Assembly (NCBI GenBank): GCA_937928385.1
Contig: CALEZD010000018.1
Coordinates: 1 to 46,950 of the forward strand
Direction: 5' to 3'
DNA length: 46,950 nt
DNA from: an uncultured Bacteroidota bacterium
GTDB lineage: Bacteria; Bacteroidota; Bacteroidia; Chitinophagales; Chitinophagaceae
Shown here piece after piece: positions 16,105 to 26,300 of the stretch. Position 1 is the stretch's first letter. Each line of letters starts with the position of its first letter. The notes under the pieces are model-generated. The model searched no databases, was not told where the DNA came from, and was given only the letters and a program-made list of their open reading frames with translations. Position numbers and translations under genes: made by a program.

Positions 16105-16197
16105 TTGATGCCAGGAAAATGAATTCATCACGAGAAACTACTCAATGCCCTGCCAGGGGATTTGTGTTTTGTTCCATTTTGATGCCAGGAAAATGAA
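16105..16197 (+). repeat. 19-bp direct repeat in the intergenic interval
   Basis: TTGATGCCAGGAAAATGAA occurs exactly at 16105-16123 and 16179-16197. A shorter complementary match, TGGCATCAA, lies at 16209-16217. Not linked to any gene. Confidence 0.75.
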
Positions 16198-16458
16198 AAA
16201 TATAAAAGTGGCATCAATTTGAAGACAAATCGCTGATTATCAACTTTCTATTTTGTTCCAATTGTGCGAAAATTGTTCCGCAGGGAACAAAACCTGAGAG
16301 CCCGGGAACTTGTGGTACCGGAAGATATTTTGCTATGTTTTCATGTCAAAGAGCTTGAGTATCCACCTGCCTATACAGGTTTAATTATATGTAAATTTAC
16401 GTAAAATTGTTGTGTATAACAAGTTTATAATACAATGATTGAATAAACTGTAAACAGG

Positions 16459-18387
16459 TTAACGTTTTACAAAAGGTGCTTTATAAACATCATTAGCTTT
16501 CAGAAAATAGATGCCGGGCGACAGGCTGCTGATATCTAATATTGATTCCTTTTCTCCGTATCCAGTACTGTTAAATATCTTTTGGCCTGTGAAGGAAAAT
16601 ACTTCAATTTTTACCAGGTCTTCAGTTGCGCGGATTTTCAAGGTATTTGTTGCGGGATTGGGTGAGAGTACCATATTATGGCTGCCGGCCACATCTGTGA
16701 TGCCCGTATGCCAGGCAGTTATTATATTAGAGGTAATTCTATCGTAGCTAACACCGCCAACAACGCATGGATTACCCAGCGGCATATCTACCCTATACCT
16801 ATTGCTGCCCGAGGGCGGGGCAAGGTCAGTATATGTAGTATCTAAGCCGCTAATAGCAAAACTATCTATAGCTAAGAACGGGCCACCATTATTGCTTCGC
16901 CTGACCAGATAAAAAGAGTCAGGCCTTCCCTGGTACCTGTTCCATGATATTGAGGCATTGCCGTTGAATAAATAATTAAAGGACAACCAAATAGTTTCGT
17001 GCGTAGCAGAGGAATCGACATATGTCTCCCTGAAACAACTATCTGATAAGGTAAGTTTGTACTTGTAGCTTTTTACCGCAGGGTAAGCTGTAGAATCAAC
17101 AAAACTATAGATATTCCCTGCGACACGTCCTAACGGGTTGTATATACCCCAGTGTTCTCTAAAAACAGTATATGAATCAACATAGGAAGCCGAACTACCA
17201 TCCCATGTTACGATATTATAACCTGTAACAGTATCAGTAAGGACGGCACAAATATCTATTTTAGCCTGAGGGTAGGGACAATCATACTTCATAACTGTAG
17301 CTTTCACACCGTTAGCATAGTCTCTGTAGGCTATATAGGGAGTGCCATTGCTATCAAGTACCATCGAGTTGAACTCACTCCCTCCGGCTGAAAATCCAGT
17401 ATTACCTACCGTCACCCATTGCGTACCATCATATTTTTTAACCGTTGCTTTATTACTGTAATGATTATCCTGGTACGATACATAAGGAGTGCCGCCGGCG
17501 TCAAGAGCCAATGATACAAACCCTGCACCGGTTTTTGATATGCCCGGTTTGCCTACTGTCACCCAATTTGTACCATCGTACTTCATCACAGTCGGCCTTT
17601 TACCTGCAAAATGATCACAAAATGCCACGTAAGGAATTCCGCTACTATTTATATCAATTGATACAAAATCAGCGGCAGCATTAGAAAAACCGGCACTGCC
17701 AACCGGCACCCATTGTGTCCCATCAAACTTTTCAACTTTTATTTTGTTCCCATTGTTCGTTTCGCTGTACGCAACATATGGTGTATTGTTATTATCGAAG
17801 TCCAGCGAAATGTAATAAGCATTGCCGGTACCAATACCTATATTACCCACAACCACCCAATTGGTTCCGTCAAATTTCAAAACACCTTTCCTATGTGCGA
17901 AGTAAGGAATGCCGGCATGGTCTATAGCTAATGATATGAATGCAGCATTCCCACCGGATGGCCCATAATTTCCAACGCGTACCCAAGCAGTACCATTATA
18001 CTTCATCACAGTAGTTCTATACCCCCCTACAAATTCCTCAAAACCGACATAGGGTGTGTCATTGTCGAAAGCAATGGTAGTCAATGCAACCCAACCCGCA
18101 GAAAAACCTTCAGTGCCAACCGTCACCCAGTTTGTGCCATCAAATTTCTTAACCGTAGCTTTCAGCCCCTTACTGTAATCTCCATAAGCTATGTACAACG
18201 TACCATCCTTGCTTTTTGCTAACGACGTATAAGTGACTGTACTATCAGAAAAACCCACCTGCCCTACAGGAGACCAGGGTTTTTGTGCTATTGCTTGGAA
18301 ACACAACATCATTGCAAGTGCACAGGAACACACTATACGGGTAGTTCTTCGCATTTTTTGCATAATATTTACCGCTTTTGCCAGCAT
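16459..18387 (-). CDS. Seven-repeat (propeller-like) secreted protein with T9SS sorting domain, copy 2
   Basis: A 642-aa exported protein. After the signal peptide (hydrophobic core CSCALAMMLCFQAIAQ) come seven repeats of about 48 residues, each starting W-x-x-V-G and ending in a K-x-D/N-G-T-x unit with TPYVAY-like strands in the middle (about 38-372). Seven units of this size suggest a seven-bladed beta-propeller. Two fibronectin-III-like modules follow, then a type A T9SS sorting domain (LSPNPATNTLKI, SSLSPGIYFLK). It is 13 bases after a paralogous gene, so both are probably one transcript from a tandem duplication. Starts at 18363 or 18354 would give a shorter signal peptide. No catalytic motif; a cell-surface binding role is plausible. 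Confidence 0.88.
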   Translation of the reverse strand: MLAKAVNIMQKMRRTTRIVCSCALAMMLCFQAIAQKPWSPVGQVGFSDSTVTYTSLAKSKDGTLYIAYGDYSKGLKATVKKFDGTNWVTVGTEGFSAGWVALTTIAFDNDTPYVGFEEFVGGYRTTVMKYNGTAWVRVGNYGPSGGNAAFISLAIDHAGIPYFAHRKGVLKFDGTNWVVVGNIGIGTGNAYYISLDFDNNNTPYVAYSETNNGNKIKVEKFDGTQWVPVGSAGFSNAAADFVSIDINSSGIPYVAFCDHFAGKRPTVMKYDGTNWVTVGKPGISKTGAGFVSLALDAGGTPYVSYQDNHYSNKATVKKYDGTQWVTVGNTGFSAGGSEFNSMVLDSNGTPYIAYRDYANGVKATVMKYDCPYPQAKIDICAVLTDTVTGYNIVTWDGSSASYVDSYTVFREHWGIYNPLGRVAGNIYSFVDSTAYPAVKSYKYKLTLSDSCFRETYVDSSATHETIWLSFNYLFNGNASISWNRYQGRPDSFYLVRRSNNGGPFLAIDSFAISGLDTTYTDLAPPSGSNRYRVDMPLGNPCVVGGVSYDRITSNIITAWHTGITDVAGSHNMVLSPNPATNTLKIRATEDLVKIEVFSFTGQKIFNSTGYGEKESILDISSLSPGIYFLKANDVYKAPFVKR

Positions 18388-18400
18388 TTGTGATAAGATT

Positions 18401-20293
18401 TTAAAGTTTAATAAACGGTATAATATGACATCCGTTTAGTCTCATGCAATATGTGCCTGGTGGCAATTCCCCTATATCTATCAATAATTCTTTTTTATTA
18501 TTGACAACTTGTGCCATGAACCTTTTGCCTGTAACATTGTAAATCTCAGCTGATAATATTTCTTCGTCTGATGTTATTCTCAATTCATTGTCAGCGGGAT
18601 TGGGAGCAAGCAACACGCGCGGCTTATCGATGGCATCAGGCACCCCGGTATTCCATGAGGCAGCAATGTTAGAAGTAATCTTCACCCCGCCCATACAATT
18701 ATTGGGCGACACAATATCCACCCGGTACCTGTTGTTGCCCGACGGGGGATTGCTATCAATAAATGTGGTGTCGGCTCCACTCAAAACAAAACTCGCTACA
18801 GGTGTAAAGGGCCCGCCATTGTTACTTCTTTTTACTGTATAAGTGGGCCTGGTTATACCCTCATAACGGTTCCATGTAATGGATGCGTTTGCACCATACA
18901 AATAGTTAAACCGAAGTCTTATGGTTCCGTGTAATATGGCAGTATTCAAGTTCGTCTCCTTCCAGCAACTATCCAGGGCGATGAGTTTGTATTTGTAACT
19001 TTGTATAGATGAATTAGCCTTGCCATCTGTGAACTTATTTACATTTCCGGGTACACTCCCCAGATGAATATACATACCATTATCTTCTCTGTATATCTTA
19101 TAGGAATCAACATTTTTAACACTATTATTGTTCCACGCAATAACATTATGACCTGTTATTGTGTCGGTGTATGCCGCACATATATCTATCTTAGACAAAG
19201 CCGGACAGTCGAGCTTCATAACAGTTGTCCTGTTGAGATAAGCACTATCTATATAACCTAAATAGGCGATGTTGTTTTTATCAAACATCAAAGTAAGGTT
19301 TGAGACCCCACCTGCAGAAAAGCCCGGATTGCCTACTGTGACCCAACTACTTCCATCGTATTTCATCACAACCGCCTTCTGATCGTTACTGATATCAATA
19401 TAAGCCAAATGAGGAGTACCGCTATTATCAAAAGCAAAAGAAGTATAATGACTCATACTACCCGTAGGTATGCCGGCATTTCCCAAATCAACCCAAGTAG
19501 TTCCATTATATTTTCTAACTTCTGAAGTTATAGTAACACCATTAGGACCGAGTAGAGTTGTTGCTACATATGGTACGCCGCTATTATCTATGGCAAAGAA
19601 GCTTTTTGACGCCTGGCCATAGGCAAAACCGGAACCACCCAGCATGGTCCATGCAGAGCCAATATATTTAGCAACTGTAGTTCTACCACTCCCGTTACAT
19701 GCTACATAAGCAGTGTTATTGTTATCAAATTTTAAAACGGAAGTATAATTAAATACTACCGGTAGTTGTCCACCAACCCATGTATTCCCGTCAAATTTCT
19801 TTAACCAGGTTGTTGCGCCATCGTTATCCCAATACGCTACATGAGGCACACCGTTATTATCCATAGCCATAGATATAGAGGCAGCAACCCAAACAGAAAT
19901 ACCGGGGCTTCCTACTAATACCCAACTGCTACCATCGTATTTCATAACAGATAGCTGCAACCCATTGGCATAATCTCTAAATGCAACATACGGAGTGCCA
20001 CTCTTATTTATAGCTATGGACGTATGCTCCACTACACCCGGAGAACACCCGGGCGTACCTACAACAACCCAGTTAGTGCCATCATACCGCATAACAGTCA
20101 GTTTTAAATTTTGAAGAACGTCCTGATATGCAATCCATGGGTTGCCTTGCGGGTCGAGTGCAAAAGACTGGTGAGCATTTGCAGTTGGGGTAAAGCCCGG
20201 AGCGCCTACATTTGACCATCGTTTTTGAGCACTAACCTGGAAGCTTAATAATACCAGCGCATTTGTGATAAGTATAAGTGTGATATTTCGCAT
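18401..20293 (-). CDS. Seven-repeat (propeller-like) secreted protein with T9SS sorting domain, copy 1
   Basis: A 630-aa paralogue of the next gene with the same order: signal peptide (MRNITLILITNALVLLSFQVSA), seven W-x-x-x-G repeats (about 26-365), two fibronectin-III-like modules and a T9SS sorting domain (LAPNPADNELRI, IGELPPGTYCMRL). Repeats 3 and 4 are more divergent and repeat 4 is shorter (about 43 residues) than in the downstream copy. The linkers after the repeats (KIDICAAYTDTITGHN versus KIDICAVLTDTVTGYN) are nearly identical, which supports a duplication of the whole gene. Function is not known. It is probably exported to the cell surface, like its copy. Confidence 0.88.
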   Translation of the reverse strand: MRNITLILITNALVLLSFQVSAQKRWSNVGAPGFTPTANAHQSFALDPQGNPWIAYQDVLQNLKLTVMRYDGTNWVVVGTPGCSPGVVEHTSIAINKSGTPYVAFRDYANGLQLSVMKYDGSSWVLVGSPGISVWVAASISMAMDNNGVPHVAYWDNDGATTWLKKFDGNTWVGGQLPVVFNYTSVLKFDNNNTAYVACNGSGRTTVAKYIGSAWTMLGGSGFAYGQASKSFFAIDNSGVPYVATTLLGPNGVTITSEVRKYNGTTWVDLGNAGIPTGSMSHYTSFAFDNSGTPHLAYIDISNDQKAVVMKYDGSSWVTVGNPGFSAGGVSNLTLMFDKNNIAYLGYIDSAYLNRTTVMKLDCPALSKIDICAAYTDTITGHNVIAWNNNSVKNVDSYKIYREDNGMYIHLGSVPGNVNKFTDGKANSSIQSYKYKLIALDSCWKETNLNTAILHGTIRLRFNYLYGANASITWNRYEGITRPTYTVKRSNNGGPFTPVASFVLSGADTTFIDSNPPSGNNRYRVDIVSPNNCMGGVKITSNIAASWNTGVPDAIDKPRVLLAPNPADNELRITSDEEILSAEIYNVTGKRFMAQVVNNKKELLIDIGELPPGTYCMRLNGCHIIPFIKL

Positions 20294-20463
20294 CGTTCGT
20301 TGTATAAAATTTACGGTATACTTGGTAAGGGTATAGCAAATGTTTATTAATATTCAACTCCGCACAAATATCGGAATTTGATTATACTTTCCAATTGTTT
20401 GTTATACCATTTCAAAACCAGCAATTCTGTTTGCGCAGGATAACTAAGGATGCATTTACTGCT

Positions 20464-20673
20464 TCACCCCCTATCCTCATACCACCTTTCGTCGAAAGTA
20501 TGAGCTGATGGTTTTCCGTATTTCAGGATAACATAAGCCATATATACTACCAGGAAAGGCGAGAGGATGAACATGCCTATTATCACCCTATCGGGCAGTC
20601 CGATGAAGGGCGCCGCATGGTATACCACCGCAAATAATGTAACTAAGCTGACGACTATCCACACCTTTTGCAT
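20464..20673 (-). CDS. Small two-helix membrane protein
   Basis: A 69-aa protein starting at MQKVWIVVSLV, with two hydrophobic segments (about 4-20 and 27-46) separated by FIGLPDR, and a charged tail (HTFDERWYEDRG). The open frame extends upstream to 20787, but that extension looks non-coding (Tyr/Thr/Arg-rich, no hydrophobic pattern), so the inner ATG is chosen. It is divergent from the alanine dehydrogenase gene. No family recognised. Confidence 0.65.
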   Translation of the reverse strand: MQKVWIVVSLVTLFAVVYHAAPFIGLPDRVIIGMFILSPFLVVYMAYVILKYGKPSAHTFDERWYEDRG

Positions 20674-20894
20674 AACATCACTATTTAGCCTGATATAATA
20701 ACAAGTATAGATACGGTAGGTTTTAGTGTAGACTGTTAAATAATTGCGGCTAACAACCATATTATGCCGGGTTGTGTTATCCACCAAATCTCGTTATTCA
20801 TTGAAAAAGAATAGATTATGTTAAGTTTTCTTCAAAGCTTCCATTATCGAAGGGATTTTATTAATTTTCTGAAAATTACATATTTAGTGCGCGC

Positions 20895-22106
20895 ATGAGT
20901 AAGAAGCCGTATGTTTCACCATCATTTTCGTATGTGCCACTGGAGGAGACACTGGAGGTATTGCCCAAAAAGAAGAAGCTCTTTATAGGTATTCCCAAAG
21001 AAACATCTTTCCAGGAGAACCGTATTGCCCTCACCCCCGAGGCCGTATCCGTTTTGGTAAATAATGGCAACAAGGTAGTAGTAGAGCATAATGCAGGAGA
21101 AGGCTCGTTTTATTATGATACAGACTACAGTGAGGCGGGCGCGCACATAGCCTACGAGCGTGAAGATGTATTCAAAGCCAATACCATCATCAAGTCGGCA
21201 CCCATATCAGAGGAAGATATACCATCGCTGCAACCCAACCAGTTTGTGATATCGCCGATACATATGCCGCTGCTGAAGGCGGAAATGCTGGAGCATCTGC
21301 TGAAAAAGAAAATAATCGCCATCGCCTTCGACTCGATAAAAGATGATGCGGGCACCTACCCCATAGTACGTTCTATGAGTGAAATAGCGGGCAACACTGC
21401 TATACTGAACGCCGCCAAATACCTGAGCAATGTGCACCAGGGCAAGGGTATATTGCTGGGCGGTATCAGCGGCATACCACCTGCCCGTGTAGTGATACTG
21501 GGCGCAGGCGTGGTAGGCGAATACGCAGCCCGGGCAGCCATAGGGCTGGGCGCCGTGGTAAAAGTGTTTGACAACTCGATATACAGGCTGATGCGCCTGC
21601 AAAACAATGTAGGACAACGCGTATTTACATCGGTACTGGAACCAATAACCCTGGCAGAGGAACTGGCGACTGCAGATGTGGTGGTGGGCGCCCTGAAACC
21701 AATTAACGGTATCACCCCGGTAGTGGTGAGCGATGATATGGTAGCCAATATGAAGGCAGGTTCAGTGATAGTGGATGTGAGTATAGACAGGGGCGGCTGC
21801 TTTGAAACATCAAAAGTAACTACGCACGAGAAACCCATATTCAGGAAATACGATGTGGTACACTATTGTGTACCTAATATAGCATCCAGCGTATCGCGCA
21901 CAGCATCGAGGGCCATCAGCAATGTATTGATGCCCATACTGCTGGACTGTACGGACATGGGGGGACTGGAATCGCTGATACAGGCTAAGGCAGGTATACG
22001 TAACGGGGTGTACCTGTACAAAGGCTGCGTGACCAACGCGCCTATCGCCAAAAAATTTGATTTTAAATATACTGACCTTGATTTGCTGCTGACATCGCAG
22101 ATATGA
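20895..22106 (+). CDS. ald: Alanine dehydrogenase
   Basis: A 403-aa NAD-dependent alanine dehydrogenase (L-alanine to pyruvate and ammonia, reversible), in the longer form with an N-terminal extension of about 28 residues that I associate with Bacteroidota. Signature features are IGIPKETSFQENRIALTP (catalytic Arg43), IHMPL (His122) and the Rossmann motif ILGAGVVGEYAA (G202, G204, G207), then IVDVSIDRGGCFETS and HYCVPNIASSVSRTAS. Related transhydrogenase alpha subunits share this fold but continue into a membrane domain, which is absent here. The TerB-like gene follows after 19 bases, so the two are probably co-transcribed. Confidence 0.93.
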   Translation: MSKKPYVSPSFSYVPLEETLEVLPKKKKLFIGIPKETSFQENRIALTPEAVSVLVNNGNKVVVEHNAGEGSFYYDTDYSEAGAHIAYEREDVFKANTIIKSAPISEEDIPSLQPNQFVISPIHMPLLKAEMLEHLLKKKIIAIAFDSIKDDAGTYPIVRSMSEIAGNTAILNAAKYLSNVHQGKGILLGGISGIPPARVVILGAGVVGEYAARAAIGLGAVVKVFDNSIYRLMRLQNNVGQRVFTSVLEPITLAEELATADVVVGALKPINGITPVVVSDDMVANMKAGSVIVDVSIDRGGCFETSKVTTHEKPIFRKYDVVHYCVPNIASSVSRTASRAISNVLMPILLDCTDMGGLESLIQAKAGIRNGVYLYKGCVTNAPIAKKFDFKYTDLDLLLTSQI

Positions 22107-22125
22107 CATAAATGATATTGACTGT

Positions 22126-22488
22126 ATGCCAAATAATCGTGTAAATAAAACTATTGCAGGCTACCACCTGCTGATGCTGCTATCGGCTGTTGACCATAAA
22201 TTCATAGCCAAAGAAGATACTGTTATCCGGGACTATTTAGTGCAGGAGTTCCCCATACAGGTAGACCTGGACAAGCAGATGGAAATCATCAGCTCCCGCA
22301 AGCCCGACCAGTGGGAACAACATTTCCGCAAGATGATGGATGATTTTTATGATGATTCTACAGAGGAAGAGCGTAATAACCTGCTGCAATTTGCTATAGA
22401 GTTGACCAAGGCAGATAATGTAATTACCAAAGAAGAAAATTACTACCTGAACATGCTGTTTGATACATGGAAGCCTGACGAGGCGTAG
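22126..22488 (+). CDS. TerB-like protein
   Basis: A 120-aa all-helical cytoplasmic protein resembling the TerB (tellurite resistance B/DjlA N-terminal) fold: GYHLLMLLSAVDHKFIAKED at the start, an acidic middle (DDFYDDSTEEERNNLL) and a second, similar half (ELTKADNVITKEENYYLNMLF). The paired VD..IxxxE and AD..ITKEE acidic turns are typical of this fold and may bind a metal ion. It lies 19 bases after ald. The role is unknown, and there is no tellurite-resistance cluster here. Confidence 0.75.
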   Translation: MPNNRVNKTIAGYHLLMLLSAVDHKFIAKEDTVIRDYLVQEFPIQVDLDKQMEIISSRKPDQWEQHFRKMMDDFYDDSTEEERNNLLQFAIELTKADNVITKEENYYLNMLFDTWKPDEA

Positions 22489-22520
22489 CGTTATATAAAT
22501 GTTTTATAACTTTAACGGGT

Positions 22521-23318
22521 ATGAAATACCTGTTCAGCATACTCATACTAATTACATGCTGTTATAGCATGAATGCATACAGCAGTGTCCGGCAAGGTAA
22601 AATCAACAACCTGGACATAATCCATGATACTGTTTTTCATAATAAATTGCCTTACTGCCTGCTTACCGAAAACAACGAAACATACAGTATCAGTACATTA
22701 CAATTAAGTGAGATTGCCTACATCACAACTATTACACGGAACGGCCGTATATACCTGGCTATTGAATTCACACCTTTAAAAAGGGTTTATTATACTGAAC
22801 AGGTAAACGGCTTCTTAACAGAGTTTTTGCACGTCCTTATCAAACATGAAGTAATTGAAGACGGATACTTCAACCCTTACGGAGCAAATATGCTGATTGA
22901 GGAGAAGAAACGTGCCGGACAACTTAAAGAAGAATGGGAATTGCCGGCAAATGAATCCAAAGCAATGGTACTAAACTGGAACATTAGCTGGAAAACTACT
23001 GATAATGATGATTCTACCGTGATATTAGCTGACGGTGTCCCTTTTGCCTATTATACATATCGTTCCTGGAGAGATTATGGTGTGGACAGGTTTCCAACTA
23101 TGGCATCTACAAAAGCTGCATACCGGTATTTCATCTATAGCATTGACGCTAATGAACCAATGGCGGAAGTGCGTGTAGCCGATTGGTGGATAACGGGTGT
23201 TACAGTAATTACTCCTGATAACAAACAATACTTTTTCAAGGACATACCAAAGAACGATGACTTCCTGACTGTAGTGGCCAAGCTGCTGTTGGCTAGGCAA
23301 GTCTTCGAAAAAAAATGA
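22521..23318 (+). CDS. Exported protein of unknown function
   Basis: A 265-aa protein with a signal peptide (MKYLFSILILITCCYSMNAYS); the two cysteines lie in the hydrophobic core rather than in a clear lipobox. The mature part is a mixed alpha/beta sequence with a Trp- and Tyr-rich stretch (YYTYRSWRDYGVDRF). It has no T9SS domain. It follows the TerB-like gene by 32 bases and ends at a strong bidirectional hairpin, so it may be the last gene of the ald transcript. No family recognised. Confidence 0.72.
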   Translation: MKYLFSILILITCCYSMNAYSSVRQGKINNLDIIHDTVFHNKLPYCLLTENNETYSISTLQLSEIAYITTITRNGRIYLAIEFTPLKRVYYTEQVNGFLTEFLHVLIKHEVIEDGYFNPYGANMLIEEKKRAGQLKEEWELPANESKAMVLNWNISWKTTDNDDSTVILADGVPFAYYTYRSWRDYGVDRFPTMASTKAAYRYFIYSIDANEPMAEVRVADWWITGVTVITPDNKQYFFKDIPKNDDFLTVVAKLLLARQVFEKK

Positions 23319-23334
23319 TACAATATTTAATAGT

Positions 23335-23361
23335 AAAGCCCCGTATTATATACGGGGCTTT
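23335..23361. terminator. Strong hairpin between convergent genes
   Basis: Perfect 11-bp stem AAAGCCCCGTA (23335-23345) and TACGGGGCTTT (23351-23361), loop TTATA. On the plus strand it is followed by ATTCTTTTA. Likely a bidirectional terminator for the exported-protein and metallopeptidase genes. Confidence 0.8.
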
Positions 23362-23386
23362 ATTCTTTTATGCATTATGTGCAGGA

Positions 23387-26300
23387 TTATTGCTTCACCA
23401 TTTTTTGCATAAACACTTCAGTATCGGTTATTATCTGTATTATATAATTGCCCGGTACCAGCCCTGCCTCATCAGTATTCAGCACGGTATTGTGCTGCCC
23501 CGCCTGCAAGTTCTGTGTTTGCTGCACGAGTACCTTACCTGTTATGTCGTACAACTTCACCTGTGCTTTTGCAGCTGTTGCCAGTTGGTATTGTATATAA
23601 ATTTTATCGGTAAACGGATTGTTGGCCACGCTGATATTACCACTGTTCTTCTGCAGCGCAGCAACATCATTGGGCAGGTTGATATGCTTGTCTGCCAGGA
23701 AATACCTGTTGGCCGTGCCTGTAAACTGCCCTTTGAACGAATAAGAATTGTTGGTTTGTGCTACCGCAGGAACCACTTGTTGCGTGTTATGCACTGTCAT
23801 CAAAGAATCGTGAAGAGCCGATGTAGCTAACACCCTGATATTGGCCAGGTTGGTGCCCGACAATTCAGATATATCGAAATACAAGGTAAACTCGTAATTG
23901 GCTGTACTTGCGTTTTGCGATGGCAGTAATGAAAATTCTTTCAACGACCTGTTGACAGATGCAAAAGGAGTGCCTAAAGGTTTAAAACCATTGCCTTGCG
24001 CAACGATAAACACATTGGTGCAGCCCAGCGGTGTGCTTGTGTTGGCGATGTTGCCCATCAGCTTGCCATTGGTATCGTTGTGGAAGAATATATTTTGCCC
24101 CGGGTGTACTTCCCATGGCCTGCTGCCTGCAATAATTTTCTCAACACTGAGGGGTTGCTTGCTTTGCACCAGCCTTACTACAGGTTTGGATATACTGAAA
24201 TAATTGAAGCCGGAAGAAAAAGACAGGTTGCAACCATCGGAGCCGGAGCCTGCGTGCGCCACAGTAGTACCATAATTATTTGTGCCGACTCCCTGTATGT
24301 AGTCGTTCTCGCTACCTGCAGTGGTATTGGTAAAACATGTCTCTATTGCGAGGTTATCCGTACCATTCCATACCAACGGTGTGCTGAATACCAGCCTGTT
24401 CCACCCCAACTGCGTGCTGTAGTTACTTTGATGATATACTGTATTGACAGTAGGGTTGCCTGCGCTAAGGTCATCAACTGAAGTAGATGCAATCTTCAAC
24501 CTGAAATTGGTAAATGGTTGTGCAGAGTTCTTTTCCGTTACATTAAATTCCAGCGCTGTAACAGGTACGTTGGGCTGTATGCCGGCCAGGTGCAGTTCTT
24601 TAGCCTTAATAATAAACTGTGTGCGTGCGAGCGCGTTGCGGCTGAAAAATGGCGTGATGGCTTTACTCTTCACATCCGCATTATTTATCCTTGCTACGAT
24701 ACTGGTGTCAGTATCAGGTGTTATCCTGGAGCCGAGTATAGTAATGTAACAGGTATCATAAGTATATCCTACAGCAGCATTGCTGCCATTGGGTGTAATG
24801 GTAAAATACAATTTCAGCATTTTGTCCGTTGCTACATCGCCGTTGTCCAGGATATTCACCTGCACGTTCTGCGTTGTTGTGCTGCCCGCGTTGAAGGTTA
24901 GTGTATTGTTGACAATAGCATAATCACCACCATTCACATTACCCGTGCCGCTAACAGTAACCGTAGCATTACCGCCAACAGGTGTACCAATAACCCGCAG
25001 GGGTATGCTGATGGTTTTGGAAGACGGGCAGACAACACCGGGTACTATTTTGTTCACTACAGTGTCTTGAAACGCGAAAGCTATCTGCGGTGTACATGGT
25101 GCGAATGCACTGCCCACACCCACTGCATGCCATGCACGGGTAACAGCCTCTACCTCTCGCGAGCAATTGCCGTACAGGCTCACAGCTGCATTTATAGAAG
25201 CGGTGCGGCAATCAGCATAATCGTCAGTGGAATTCAATACCAACTCTGTAGCATAGGCTATGTCCGCCGCTTTGCTAACACCGATACCTGCTACCTCAAA
25301 ATCATTGTTCAAATCATTCTTTCCTTTACCTCCCACAGTCAGCAGGTAAAACCAATAGTTCAACACGCCACTATTGGTATGCACGCCGCAATAGTCATTA
25401 CCGCCTGTAGGGTTGCAACCGATTACATTGACCCAATGCGTGCCGCTATGACAATCGGGGTCGGTATACAGGTTAGGATTGCTCATGCTGCGCAATGCAC
25501 CCACACGCAGTTCTTCGCCCATGCTCCACATTTGCTTGTCAGGAGCGGCGTAGTTTTCTACCACAACTCCCCATATATCGCTGAAACCCTCGTTCATAGC
25601 ACCCGACTCACGGTTGTACACCAGGCCTGCTGTATATTCGCATATACCATGCCCCAGCTCGTGAGAACATACGTCTAACGACACCAGCGGCTCAAAACCT
25701 GAATTGAACATACCTGTGCCGCTACCATACACCATGAAGTCGCCGGTCCAGAAGGCGTTATTGTAGCTTATATCATAATTCAGGAAACTGACCATATTAC
25801 TGCCCGCACCATCGTAGCTTGTCCTGTTGTGTTCATTCTTCCAGTAATCAAATACCTTCGTCATACCCCAATGCGCATCTATGGAGTAGTCTTTGCCCCA
25901 TGTGGTGGTGCTGTTGGTAAAATCTACTGCCAGGCCAAAGTTGGTGCTTGACTGTAAATTGTAAGTATATACCTTGCGTGCCACATCTTCCAAGCTGTAA
26001 GTGCCGGGGCTGAGTAAAGTTGTTTCAAAACCTACATTGCCGCTGTACACCGCAGTACCTGTTGCAGCCACGTGCTTCATAACCGGGTCTTTCAACAGCA
26101 CTTTGCCTGTAACGGCATCAATATAGATACGGTCGTTGCTCATGGGCTCTTTGGCGAATATTTCGAAACGGTATGCCAGGTGCAATTGTTTGTCCAACTC
26201 ATCTATACCGAAATCTTCTACCCAAACCAATGTAGCCACAGGCTGCTGAGTAACAGGGCTGTTGATTTTACCTTTCAGTTCACCGGCTTGCCACATATAC

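Larger units (their letters stand above)
15878..16458. other. 581-bp intergenic interval with repeats and DnaA-box-like sites
   Basis: No gene is seen here. The interval holds six copies of TGTTCC or its complement between 15949 and 16289 (15949, 16041, 16170, 16254, 16274, 16284), two of which form a 7-bp inverted repeat (16273-16290). Two copies extend to an identical TTTTGTTCCA (16167, 16251). It also has a perfect DnaA box TGTGGATAA (15964-15972), a second site TGTGTATAA (16411-16419), AT-rich stretches, and the palindrome GTAAATTTAC (16391-16400). It lies upstream of the par run and downstream of a T9SS gene. Role unknown; regulatory or replication-related functions are possible. Confidence 0.6.

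Noticed and set aside
17281..18300. Regularly spaced repeats that could suggest a CRISPR or satellite array
   Set aside because: They are in-frame protein repeats of about 48 codons with diverged DNA.
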